8,853 nucleotides of DNA from Burkholderiaceae bacterium. Its GTDB lineage: Bacteria > Pseudomonadota > Gammaproteobacteria > Burkholderiales > Burkholderiaceae. Position 1 is the stretch's first letter; each line of letters starts with the position of its first letter. Where the stretch lies: the NCBI GenBank assembly GCA_947371415.1, contig CANBPJ010000073.1, forward strand, positions 1-8,853, read 5' to 3'. The notes beneath the pieces are model-generated. The model did no database searches. It saw nothing but the letters and a program-made list of their open reading frames with translations, and was not told where the DNA came from. A program made the translations under genes and the position numbers. Below, piece by piece: positions 1 through 6,794 of the stretch.

Positions 1-1339
1 TGGTAAAACGGTTCAAGTTATTCCGCACATAACTAATGAGATTCAGGCCTTTGTTGAGCGTGGCGCAAAGGCCAGCCATGATGGCAATGCCGATATTGCT
101 ATTTGTGAAATTGGTGGAACAGTGGGCGATATTGAATCCCTGCCATTCCTTGAGGCTGCTCGTCAAATGAGTATTCGCCTTCCGAAACACAGTTGCGCCT
201 TTGTACATCTCACACTAGTGCCTTACATTGCGAGTGCAGGGGAGCTTAAAACCAAGCCAACTCAGCATTCAGTTCAAAAGTTACGTGAGATCGGCATCAT
301 GCCGACGGTCCTACTCTGTCGTGCTGATCGACCCATTCCTGAGGATGAGCGCTCAAAGATTTCTCTGTTTTCAAACGTACGTGAAGAAGCGGTTATTTCT
401 GTTTGGGACGTTGACACTATTTATAAAATTCCCGAAATGCTTCAAGCACAGGGAATGGATGACTTAATTTGTCGTGAATTGGATATTCAAGCAAAACCTG
501 CTGATTTATCTGTATGGGCAAACTTGGTTTATGAATTAGCGAACCCGCAACATGAAGTTACCATTGGTATGGTGGGTAAGTATGTTGAGTTAACAGAATC
601 CTACAAGTCACTAATTGAAGCTTTGCGCCATGCGGGCATTCATAATCACACGCGGGTCAATATTAACTATATTGATTCTGAGATGATTGAAAAAGATGGT
701 ATCGATTGCCTTATTAATTTAGATGCAATTTTGGTTCCTGGTGGCTTTGGTAAGCGCGGTACCGAAGGAAAAATTGCCGCCATCCGTTATGCCCGTGAAA
801 ATAATATTCCCTATCTTGGTATTTGCTTAGGCATGCAATTAGCTGTGATCGAATTTGCTCGTCATGTTGCCAATATTGCTCAGGCAAACAGCACCGAGTT
901 TGACCCAGACACCGAGAGCCCTGTAGTTGCACTCATTACAGAGTGGGTTGATCGTGAAGGCCGTGTCGAGAAGCGTACCAATGAATCCGATCTTGGCGGA
1001 ACAATGCGCCTAGGCTCACAACGTTGCCCAGTAAAAGCAGGTACTTTGGCCCATGAAATCTATGGGGCTGAAGTCAATGAGCGTCATCGTCACCGCTATG
1101 AGGTAAATAATGTTTATGTACCTCGTCTTGAGAAATCTGGGTTAATCATTTCCGCTAGAACGCCCAATGAGTCATTGCCCGAAATGATGGAGTTGCCTAG
1201 TGCAATGCACCCTTGGTTCTTCGGTGTGCAATTTCATCCAGAGTTCACCTCGACTCCACGCGATGGTCACCCATTATTTTCCGCTTTCATTAAGGCTTCA
1301 TTGATTCATCAAGCTGCTACTGAAAAGCAAGCAGCGTAG
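1..1339 (+). CDS. pyrG: CTP synthase, 5'-truncated by the window edge
   Basis: CTP synthase makes CTP from UTP, ATP and glutamine-derived ammonia in the cytoplasm, the last step of de novo pyrimidine nucleotide synthesis. The frame is open from base 2 with no start codon in view; 445 residues are visible against about 545 in the family, so roughly 100 N-terminal residues lie upstream. The visible part begins in the synthetase domain (GKTVQVIPHITNEIQ, then CEIGGTVGDIESLPFLEA) and continues into a class I glutamine amidotransferase domain. Its nucleophile cysteine is in GICLGMQ (codon 824-826) and the His and Glu of the triad are in FHPEF (codons 1235-1237 and 1241-1243). The GTG at 122 is the internal valine of GGTVGD, not a start. 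The stop overlaps the ribosome binding site of kdsA, nine bases before it, which suggests an operon. Nothing looks broken; the call is close to certain. Confidence 0.98.
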   Translation, partial: GKTVQVIPHITNEIQAFVERGAKASHDGNADIAICEIGGTVGDIESLPFLEAARQMSIRLPKHSCAFVHLTLVPYIASAGELKTKPTQHSVQKLREIGIMPTVLLCRADRPIPEDERSKISLFSNVREEAVISVWDVDTIYKIPEMLQAQGMDDLICRELDIQAKPADLSVWANLVYELANPQHEVTIGMVGKYVELTESYKSLIEALRHAGIHNHTRVNINYIDSEMIEKDGIDCLINLDAILVPGGFGKRGTEGKIAAIRYARENNIPYLGICLGMQLAVIEFARHVANIAQANSTEFDPDTESPVVALITEWVDREGRVEKRTNESDLGGTMRLGSQRCPVKAGTLAHEIYGAEVNERHRHRYEVNNVYVPRLEKSGLIISARTPNESLPEMMELPSAMHPWFFGVQFHPEFTSTPRDGHPLFSAFIKASLIHQAATEKQAA

Positions 1340-1348
1340 GAGACTGAA

Positions 1349-2212
1349 ATGAGTGCATTTAAATTGTGTGGCTTTGACGTTGGTTTAAATCACCGCTTCT
1401 TTTTGATTGCTGGGCCTTGCGTAATTGAGTCAGAGCAGTCAGCCCTAGATACTGCTGGAGAGCTTAAAGAAATTACCAGCGCATTGGAGATTCCATTCAT
1501 CTATAAATCCTCCTTTGACAAAGCTAATCGCTCATCGGGAACCTCATTTAGGGGTCTCGGGATGGAGAAGGGTCTTGAGATTTTAGCTCGCGTTAAGCGA
1601 GAAATTGGTGTGCCAGTATTGACAGATATTCATGATATCAGCGAGATAGAGCCGGTCTCAAAGGTAGTCGATGTACTTCAGACGCCTGCTTTTTTATGTA
1701 GGCAGACAGATTTCATTAGAGCTTGCGCACAAAGCGGTAAGCCTGTGAATTTTAAGAAGGGTCAGTTTTTATCTCCGCATGAGATGCTCAATGTTATTGA
1801 TAAGGCTCGAGCTGCCGCTGCAGAAATGAGTCTTCCGGATCAATTTATGGTGTGTGAGCGCGGCGCTTCATTTGGTTATAACAACTTGGTTTCTGATATG
1901 CGTAGCTTGGCAATCCTGCGTGAAGCTCACGCCCCAGTCGTTTTTGATGCAACACATTCTGTACAGCTACCTGGTGGGCAGGGTAATGCCAGCGGTGGAC
2001 AACGTGAATTTGTTCCTGTATTGGCACGCGCTGCCGTCGCAGTCGGTATTAGCGGTCTGTTTATGGAAACACACCCAGATCCTGCTAAAGCTCTTTCTGA
2101 TGGTCCAAATGCGGTGCCTCTGAATCGCATCAAAGAGTTGCTTGAATCCTTGGTTGCAATTGATTCTGTGGTTAAAAAACCAGGTTCGTTTTTAGAAGAT
2201 AGCTTTAAGTAA
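1349..2212 (+). CDS. kdsA: 3-deoxy-8-phosphooctulonate synthase (Kdo-8-P synthase), metal-dependent type
   Basis: This cytoplasmic enzyme condenses phosphoenolpyruvate with arabinose 5-phosphate to give Kdo 8-phosphate, the precursor of the Kdo sugars of lipopolysaccharide. The product is 287 residues, close to the family's 280-285. Visible signatures are KSSFDKANRSS (residues 53-63), QTPAFLCRQTDF (111-122), NFKKGQFLSP (134-143) and DATHSVQLPGG (200-210). Cys24 in AGPCVIES, His203, Glu240 in METHPDP and Asp251 match the four metal ligands of the Aquifex aeolicus enzyme, with the same spacing from His to Glu (37) and Glu to Asp (11). The E. coli enzyme has Asn in place of that Cys, so this one should be the metal-dependent class. 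The ATG follows AGGAGA at 1338-1343, which overlaps the pyrG stop codon. PyrG supplies CTP for the next activation step and Eno, encoded next, makes PEP, so the neighbourhood fits the pathway. Confidence 0.97.
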   Translation: MSAFKLCGFDVGLNHRFFLIAGPCVIESEQSALDTAGELKEITSALEIPFIYKSSFDKANRSSGTSFRGLGMEKGLEILARVKREIGVPVLTDIHDISEIEPVSKVVDVLQTPAFLCRQTDFIRACAQSGKPVNFKKGQFLSPHEMLNVIDKARAAAAEMSLPDQFMVCERGASFGYNNLVSDMRSLAILREAHAPVVFDATHSVQLPGGQGNASGGQREFVPVLARAAVAVGISGLFMETHPDPAKALSDGPNAVPLNRIKELLESLVAIDSVVKKPGSFLEDSFK

Positions 2213-2246
2213 TACGCCAAATTCATTTTTATTTAGGAGAAGGTGC

Positions 2247-3533
2247 ATGAGCGCCATTGTTGACATCATCGGTAGAGAAGTTTTAGATTCACGCGGCAAC
2301 CCCACGGTTGAATGCGATGTCTTATTGGAATCCGGCGTCATGGGGAGGGCAGCGGTACCTTCTGGAGCCTCCACCGGCTCACGTGAGGCGATTGAGCTTC
2401 GTGACGGCGACAAGGCCCGTTATTTGGGTAAAGGCGTTCTTAAAGCTGTGCAGAACATCAATATTGAAATCGCTGAATCCATTCTTGGTCTTGATGCTAG
2501 TGAACAAGCCTTTCTTGATCACACCCTAATTGAATTAGATGGCACCCATAACAAAGCGCGCTTAGGCGCCAATGCAACGCTGGCCGTTTCTATGGCTGTG
2601 GCACGTGCTGCTGCAGAAGAGGCTGGTTTACCTTTGTATCGCTACTTTGGCGGCTCCGGTGGCATGCAACTGCCTGTTCCAATGATGAATATCGTCAATG
2701 GCGGTGCACATGCTAACAACAGTTTAGATATTCAAGAATTCATGGTGATGCCAGTGGGTGCCCAGAGCTTCCGCGAAGCATTGCGTTGTGGTGCTGAAAT
2801 TTTCCACGAGCTGAAGAAAATTTTAGGTGCCCAAGGTATGCCAACAACTGTTGGAGACGAAGGTGGCTTCGCCCCTAATTTCAAGAGCAATCAAGAATGC
2901 TTGCAAACCATCATGAAGGCAATTGAGGGTGCAGGCTACCAAGCTGGTGAAGATGTTTTGTTGGCTCTGGATTGTGCTGCTAGCGAGTTCTATAAAGATG
3001 GTAAGTACCACTTATCCGGTGAAGGCTTACAACTAACTTCAAGTGAATTCTCAGACTATCTTGGTAATTTGGCTGACCAGTTTCCAATCGTATCCATTGA
3101 AGATGGAATGCATGAAGGCGACTGGGATGGATGGGCTGACATCACTCAAAAATTGGGTAAGAAAATTCAGCTAGTTGGCGATGATCTATTCGTAACCAAC
3201 ACCCGCATTCTCAAAGAAGGTATTGAGAAGGGTATTGCCAACTCCATTCTGATCAAGATCAATCAAATTGGTACGCTGACTGAAACCTTTGCTGCAATTG
3301 AGATGGCTAAGCGCGCTAATTACACTGCCGTAATTTCTCACCGCTCCGGTGAAACTGAAGACAGCACCATTGCAGATATTGCGGTTGGGACGAACGCAGG
3401 TCAAATTAAAACAGGTTCTTTATCGCGCTCTGATCGCATTGCAAAGTACAACCAATTACTCCGCATTGAAGAAGATTTAGGTGATGTTGCCACTTACCCA
3501 GGCAAGTCTGTTTTTTATAACTTAAAACGTTAA
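2247..3533 (+). CDS. eno: Enolase (phosphopyruvate hydratase)
   Basis: Enolase interconverts 2-phosphoglycerate and phosphoenolpyruvate in glycolysis and gluconeogenesis, with two magnesium ions. The 428-residue product is full length (E. coli has 432). The N-terminal domain opens with GREVLDSRGNPTVE (residues 9-22) and the barrel follows. By comparison with E. coli, Glu205 in VGDEGGFAP and Lys337 in LIKINQIGT are the acid/base pair, Asp242, Glu285 in SIEDGM and Asp312 in VGDDLF are metal ligands, and SHRSGETED (364-372) is the substrate loop. AGGAGA at 2235-2240 is a strong ribosome binding site six bases before the ATG. The 34-bp gap from kdsA shows no terminator hairpin, so read-through from kdsA is likely. 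No anomaly was seen. Confidence 0.99.
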   Translation: MSAIVDIIGREVLDSRGNPTVECDVLLESGVMGRAAVPSGASTGSREAIELRDGDKARYLGKGVLKAVQNINIEIAESILGLDASEQAFLDHTLIELDGTHNKARLGANATLAVSMAVARAAAEEAGLPLYRYFGGSGGMQLPVPMMNIVNGGAHANNSLDIQEFMVMPVGAQSFREALRCGAEIFHELKKILGAQGMPTTVGDEGGFAPNFKSNQECLQTIMKAIEGAGYQAGEDVLLALDCAASEFYKDGKYHLSGEGLQLTSSEFSDYLGNLADQFPIVSIEDGMHEGDWDGWADITQKLGKKIQLVGDDLFVTNTRILKEGIEKGIANSILIKINQIGTLTETFAAIEMAKRANYTAVISHRSGETEDSTIADIAVGTNAGQIKTGSLSRSDRIAKYNQLLRIEEDLGDVATYPGKSVFYNLKR

Positions 3534-3554
3534 TAGACTGCAAACTCATAGCCT

Positions 3555-3881
3555 ATGCGTATCGTTATCTACTCCATGCTGTTATTGCTTATGGCTATAC
3601 AGTACCCACTTTGGTTGGGAAAGGGTGGGTGGCTGAAAGTCTATGAGATGGAAAAGCAGGTTGAGCTGCAGCAGGCTAAAAATAGCCTGCTCAGTTTGCG
3701 AAACGCTAAATTAACTGGCGATGTCAAAGATTTAAAAGATGGCACTCGCGCTATTGAAGAGCGTGCTCGGGTCGAGCACGGCATGATCAGGGATGGTGAA
3801 TTCTTTGTACAGATTTTGCCAGCTGAAAAATCAGTAGCCAATGCCGCTGATGGTGTTAAGCCATCAACTACCAAGCAGTAA
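3555..3881 (+). CDS. ftsB: Cell division protein FtsB (DivIC/FtsL-like bitopic protein)
   Basis: FtsB is a small bitopic inner-membrane protein that joins FtsL and FtsQ in the divisome and helps activate septal peptidoglycan synthesis. The 108-residue product has one hydrophobic segment at about residues 3-21, ending in the family-typical QYPLWLGKGG, then a periplasmic heptad-like coiled coil at about 30-64. The conserved distal block follows, with AIEERARVEHGMIRDGEFF at 66-84; E. coli FtsB has the matching EALEERARNELSMTRPGE. The C-terminal 20 residues are polar and probably disordered. It starts 21 bp after eno, the usual position in beta- and gammaproteobacteria. No Shine-Dalgarno sequence is visible before the ATG, so expression may depend on translation arriving from eno. 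The gene converges on hslO with only 10 bp between stop codons. Confidence 0.95.
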   Translation: MRIVIYSMLLLLMAIQYPLWLGKGGWLKVYEMEKQVELQQAKNSLLSLRNAKLTGDVKDLKDGTRAIEERARVEHGMIRDGEFFVQILPAEKSVANAADGVKPSTTKQ

Positions 3882-3891
3882 TGATAACTAT

Positions 3892-4857
3892 TTAGTGCCC
3901 GCTAGATGGTGGTCTTGTAGCATCTGCAAGTAGATCTGTTTTAAAAACTTGCCTGCAATCCACCGCATCAAAACGGTAGGCTTTTGCACAAAAATCACAT
4001 TCGGTCTCAACAACACCTTGCTCAGCAATAATGCTTTCGACCTCTTCTTCGCCTAGCATTCTCAGAACATCGGCGACCTTAGTTCTTGAGCAGCGACATG
4101 AAAAATGAACGGGGCGAGGAGGGAAGCTACGCACCCCATTTTCTACAGACTCCTCTAAGAAGAGCCGTCGCAAGATTGTTTGCGGTGGGAGGGTAAGTAA
4201 CTCTTCATCGGTAATGGTTTCACCCAAGGTCTGAATACGTGACCAGCCTTCAGCTGCAAGTTGAGGATCTAGATGGGCATGACCTCCAGAATCGGGTAAG
4301 CGTTGCAAAAGCAATCCCCCCACATGGGTATCGTTTGATGCCAACCAAATGCGGGTGTCCAGTTGCTCGGAGTTTTGCATATACAAAGCAATGGCTTCAG
4401 CGGCGCTGGTAACGGGCTTTATTACCGTGCCACGATGCTCTTGGAGGGCCACAATTCCTTGATAAGGGGGTTGGCCTGGTTGACGGTCTGATGGGTCAAG
4501 GGTGATAACGAGACGGCCCGTATTATCGGCATCCAAAAGCTCGCCCAGCGTTGCCTCGGGATTAATTGTGGACGCATCTACTGATAGTTTTACAGTTGCC
4601 CGCATGGTGAGGTCGGACTTGCACTCCACGACGAGTAGCTGAATGGGGCCCTTGCTTTGGGCCTGAATAATCAAAGTGCCATCAAACTTAAGGCTGGCAC
4701 TTAAAAGGATGGCTGCCCCAACAAAGTCACCCAGTATTCGCCTCACTACGGGCGGATCATTCCGGCGCTCCAAAACAGCTTGCCAAGCGCTGCTAATAGA
4801 GACAATTTCCCCGCGGACCGGGGCGCCATCACACATAAATACAAGTAATTCATTCAT
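3892..4857 (-). CDS. hslO: Hsp33 redox-regulated molecular chaperone
   Basis: Hsp33 is a cytoplasmic holdase chaperone that is switched on when oxidation releases its zinc and forms disulfides. Counted from the chosen start the protein has 321 residues, with the N-terminal core domain (GAPVRGEIV at 11-19, LLSASLKFDG at 51-60) and the C-terminal redox switch C254-x-C256-x30-C287-x2-C290. That is the same spacing as the E. coli cysteines 232, 234, 265 and 268. The ORF extends upstream to an ATG at 4896, which would add 13 residues (334 aa). I chose the ATG at 4855-4857 because MNELLVFMCDGAPVRGE lines up with family N-termini; neither start has a convincing Shine-Dalgarno sequence. The gene is convergent with ftsB and divergent from gltX across a very short gap. 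Function is secure, the exact start is not. Confidence 0.95.
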   Translation of the reverse strand: MNELLVFMCDGAPVRGEIVSISSAWQAVLERRNDPPVVRRILGDFVGAAILLSASLKFDGTLIIQAQSKGPIQLLVVECKSDLTMRATVKLSVDASTINPEATLGELLDADNTGRLVITLDPSDRQPGQPPYQGIVALQEHRGTVIKPVTSAAEAIALYMQNSEQLDTRIWLASNDTHVGGLLLQRLPDSGGHAHLDPQLAAEGWSRIQTLGETITDEELLTLPPQTILRRLFLEESVENGVRSFPPRPVHFSCRCSRTKVADVLRMLGEEEVESIIAEQGVVETECDFCAKAYRFDAVDCRQVFKTDLLADATRPPSSGH

Positions 4858-4897
4858 AAGTGAAAGTATCCACTTTTTTGAGTATCTGGGTAGCATT

Positions 4898-4927
4898 TTG
4901 AGAAATTTCAGGCTGACCTGAGATAAT
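4898..4927 (+). promoter_or_regulatory. Possible sigma-70 promoter of gltX overlapping its first ATG
   Basis: TTGAGA at 4898-4903 (5 of 6 to TTGACA) and GATAAT at 4922-4927 (5 of 6 to TATAAT) are separated by 18 bp. The -10 element overlaps the ATG at 4926, so transcription would begin near 4933-4935, at the second in-frame ATG. The assignment rests on pattern only. Confidence 0.4.
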
Positions 4928-6329
4928 GCAAATTATGCATATACGTACACGTTTCGCCCCCAGTCCAACGGGCTTTATTCACTTGGGCAACCTCCGCAGC
5001 GCACTGTATCCATGGGCATTTGCCCGTCATAACAAGGGCGACTTTATTTTACGTATCGAAGATACCGATTTAGAGCGTTCCACCCAAGAGGCGGTTGACG
5101 TCATCATTGAAGGTATGTCCTGGCTTGGCCTTGATTTAGATGAAGGGCCCATTTACCAAATGCAGCGCATCGATCGTTATCGTGCAGTTGTAAAGCAGAT
5201 GTTGGATGCTGGGTTGGCTTACCCATGCTATATGAGCGAAGAAGAGTTGAATAAGCTCCGCGATCAACAAATGGCTAATAAAGAAAAGCCGCGCTATAAC
5301 GGCTTATGGCGGCCTGAACCAGGCAAAGTACTTCCCTCAATGCCTGAAGGTGTTTTACCGGTAATTCGCTTTAAGAACCCGATTGGTGGGTCCGTTATCT
5401 GGGAAGATGCCGTTAAAGGCAAAATAGAAATTAGCAATGATGAGTTGGATGACCTGGTGATTGCTCGCCCTGATGGGACGCCAACCTATAACTTCTGTGT
5501 TGTAGTTGATGATCTCGATATGAACATCACCCACGTCATTCGTGGCGACGACCACGTAAACAATACGCCAAGGCAAATCAACATCATGAAAGCGCTTGGT
5601 GGTGTACCACCGGTATTTGCCCACTTACCAACCGTCCTCAACGACTCAGGCGAAAAGATGAGTAAGCGCAATGGCGCAATGAGTGTGCGCGATTACCAAA
5701 AGGCAGGGTATCTACCTGAGGCCATCTTAAATTACCTGGCAAGACTAGGGTGGTCACATGGTGACGCTGAAATATTTACTAAAGAGCAGTTTGTGAGCTG
5801 GTTTGATCTCGACAGTCTTGGTAGATCGCCGGCACAACACAATCCCGAAAAATTACTTTGGTTAAATCATCAATATATTCAGAATGCAGATTCTGCGGTT
5901 TTGGCTGAAGCAACCAAACCTTTTGCTCATGAGCTTGGTATCGACACTGAAAGCGGTCCAGACTTTGTTCAAGTAGTTGCCCTATTAAAAGATCGCGCCA
6001 ACACTTTGATTGAGATTGCAGAAGGTGCGAAGCTTTTCTATTTGCCAGCCCCCGTTCATAGTAAAGAACAAATCGCCGCAAATATTCCATCTGAAATTGT
6101 TCCAGCATTAAAGGATTTAATCCAAGCAATTAAATCAGCTGAGCATACAAAAGCGGCCTATGGGGCAACTTTTAAAGAAGTTTTAGCTAAGCATCAGATC
6201 AAAATGCCAGCCTTAGCCATGCCTGTTCGCTACGCCTTATTTGCCACTACCCAGACACCAGCCATTGATTCTGTCTTGGTTGTGCTGGGCAAGAATGAGG
6301 CTGTGGAAAGGCTTTCTAAGGTCGTCTGA
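4926..6329 (+). CDS. gltX: Glutamyl-tRNA synthetase (class I)
   Basis: GluRS charges tRNA-Glu with glutamate in the cytoplasm. The 467-residue product (E. coli 471) has a Rossmann catalytic domain with the class I signature APSPTGFIHLGN (residues 11-22, HIGH-equivalent at 19-22), the conserved LRIEDTD (42-48), DDLVIARPDGTPTYNF (175-190) and KMSKR at 244-248. A helical anticodon-binding region follows. The zinc-binding insert seen in E. coli (CYC and a later Cys) reads CYM at 101-103 and NGLW at 125-128, so zinc is probably not bound; other Burkholderiales enzymes look the same to my recollection. Two starts are possible: ATG 4926, used here, or ATG 4935, giving MHIRTRFAPSPTG, which aligns better with the E. 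coli N-terminus. Neither has a Shine-Dalgarno sequence, and a promoter-like pair overlaps the first. A tRNA-Glu gene lies 200 bp downstream of the stop. Discriminating versus non-discriminating charging cannot be decided here. Confidence 0.97.
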   Translation: MQIMHIRTRFAPSPTGFIHLGNLRSALYPWAFARHNKGDFILRIEDTDLERSTQEAVDVIIEGMSWLGLDLDEGPIYQMQRIDRYRAVVKQMLDAGLAYPCYMSEEELNKLRDQQMANKEKPRYNGLWRPEPGKVLPSMPEGVLPVIRFKNPIGGSVIWEDAVKGKIEISNDELDDLVIARPDGTPTYNFCVVVDDLDMNITHVIRGDDHVNNTPRQINIMKALGGVPPVFAHLPTVLNDSGEKMSKRNGAMSVRDYQKAGYLPEAILNYLARLGWSHGDAEIFTKEQFVSWFDLDSLGRSPAQHNPEKLLWLNHQYIQNADSAVLAEATKPFAHELGIDTESGPDFVQVVALLKDRANTLIEIAEGAKLFYLPAPVHSKEQIAANIPSEIVPALKDLIQAIKSAEHTKAAYGATFKEVLAKHQIKMPALAMPVRYALFATTQTPAIDSVLVVLGKNEAVERLSKVV

Positions 6330-6337
6330 ATAAGAAC

Positions 6338-6367
6338 TTGCGCGCTCACACAAAAGTAGGATAAAAT
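6338..6367 (+). promoter_or_regulatory. Possible promoter of the tRNA cluster
   Basis: TTGCGC at 6338-6343 (3 of 6 to TTGACA) and TAAAAT at 6362-6367 (5 of 6 to TATAAT) are spaced by 18 bp in the 81-bp gap between gltX and tRNA-Ala. A start near 6374 would leave a 5' leader of about 37 nt for RNase P to remove. The -35 is weak, and read-through from gltX is also possible because no terminator is visible between them. Confidence 0.35.
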
Positions 6368-6410
6368 CTTGGATTGTTTTGAGTGTCTTGTAGTTGCTTT
6401 GCGAGATTAC

Positions 6411-6486
<76 letters not shown>

Positions 6487-6530
6487 AGCATTTAAAATAG
6501 CAGCATTAGTTTTTAGTAGTAGTAGTCCAG

Positions 6531-6606
6531 GTCCCCATCGTCTAGAGGCCTAGGACATCACCCTTTCACGGTGAGTACGGGGGTTCGAATCCCCCTGGGG
6601 ACGCCA
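6531..6606 (+). tRNA. tRNA-Glu (anticodon TTC)
   Basis: The 76-nt cloverleaf has acceptor stem GTCCCCA/TGGGGAC and anticodon stem TCACC/GGTGA around the loop CTTTCAC, with TTC at 6565-6567. The T arm is GGGGG-TTCGAAT-CCCCC. The discriminator is G and CCA is encoded. This is the substrate of the gltX product encoded just upstream. It lies 44 bp after tRNA-Ala with no terminator between them. Confidence 0.98.
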
Positions 6607-6666
6607 AAATTTTTGGCTAGTTGTGAGTAGTAGAAGTAAGTGACACAAGTAGCATGCGTTGTATTT

Positions 6667-6743
6667 GGAGCGGTAGTTCAGTTGGTTAGAATATCGGCCT
6701 GTCACGCCGAGGGTCGCGGGTTCGAGTCCCGTCCGCTCCGCCA
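6667..6743 (+). tRNA. tRNA-Asp (anticodon GTC)
   Basis: The 77-nt cloverleaf has acceptor stem GGAGCGG/CCGCTCC and anticodon stem TCGGC/GCCGA around the loop CTGTCAC, with GTC at 6701-6703. The T arm is GCGGG-TTCGAGT-CCCGT, closing with a G-T pair. The discriminator is G and CCA is encoded. It follows tRNA-Glu by 60 bp and is followed by an intrinsic terminator, so the three tRNAs probably form one transcript. Confidence 0.98.
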
Positions 6744-6752
6744 AATATGTTT

Positions 6753-6776
6753 AAAGCCCCTTTTAAGGGGCTTTTT
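6753..6776 (+). terminator. Intrinsic terminator of the tRNA cluster
   Basis: AAAGCCCCTT and AAGGGGCTTT form a perfect 10-bp inverted repeat around TT (in practice a slightly shorter stem with a larger loop), followed by a run ending in five T. It sits 9 bp after tRNA-Asp. On the minus strand the same stem lies after the stop of the M48 protease gene but has a weaker T tail, so it may work in both directions. Confidence 0.88.
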
Positions 6777-6794
6777 CATTTCCACAGACTCGTT

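Noticed and set aside
122..124. GTG as the start of a shorter pyrG
   Set aside because: The upstream frame from base 2 encodes conserved CTP synthase sequence, so this GTG is an internal valine.
1927..2226. Minus-strand 99-aa ORF opposite the end of kdsA
   Set aside because: It is a shadow of a strongly conserved gene, with no ribosome binding site and no recognisable domain.
5779..6129. Minus-strand 116-aa ORF opposite gltX
   Set aside because: It lies entirely within the gltX coding region, has no export or domain features, and its composition matches an antisense shadow.
6514..6525. TAG repeated four times between tRNA-Ala and tRNA-Glu, with a looser GTAGTAG echo after tRNA-Glu
   Set aside because: It is too short for a meaningful repeat array and consistent with slippage in a spacer; no function is suggested.
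6550..6744. Minus-strand 64-aa ORF with AERTGLEPATLGVTGRYSNQLNY
   Set aside because: It is the antisense reading of tRNA-Asp and tRNA-Glu, a common false gene call. The tRNA cloverleaves explain the sequence fully.
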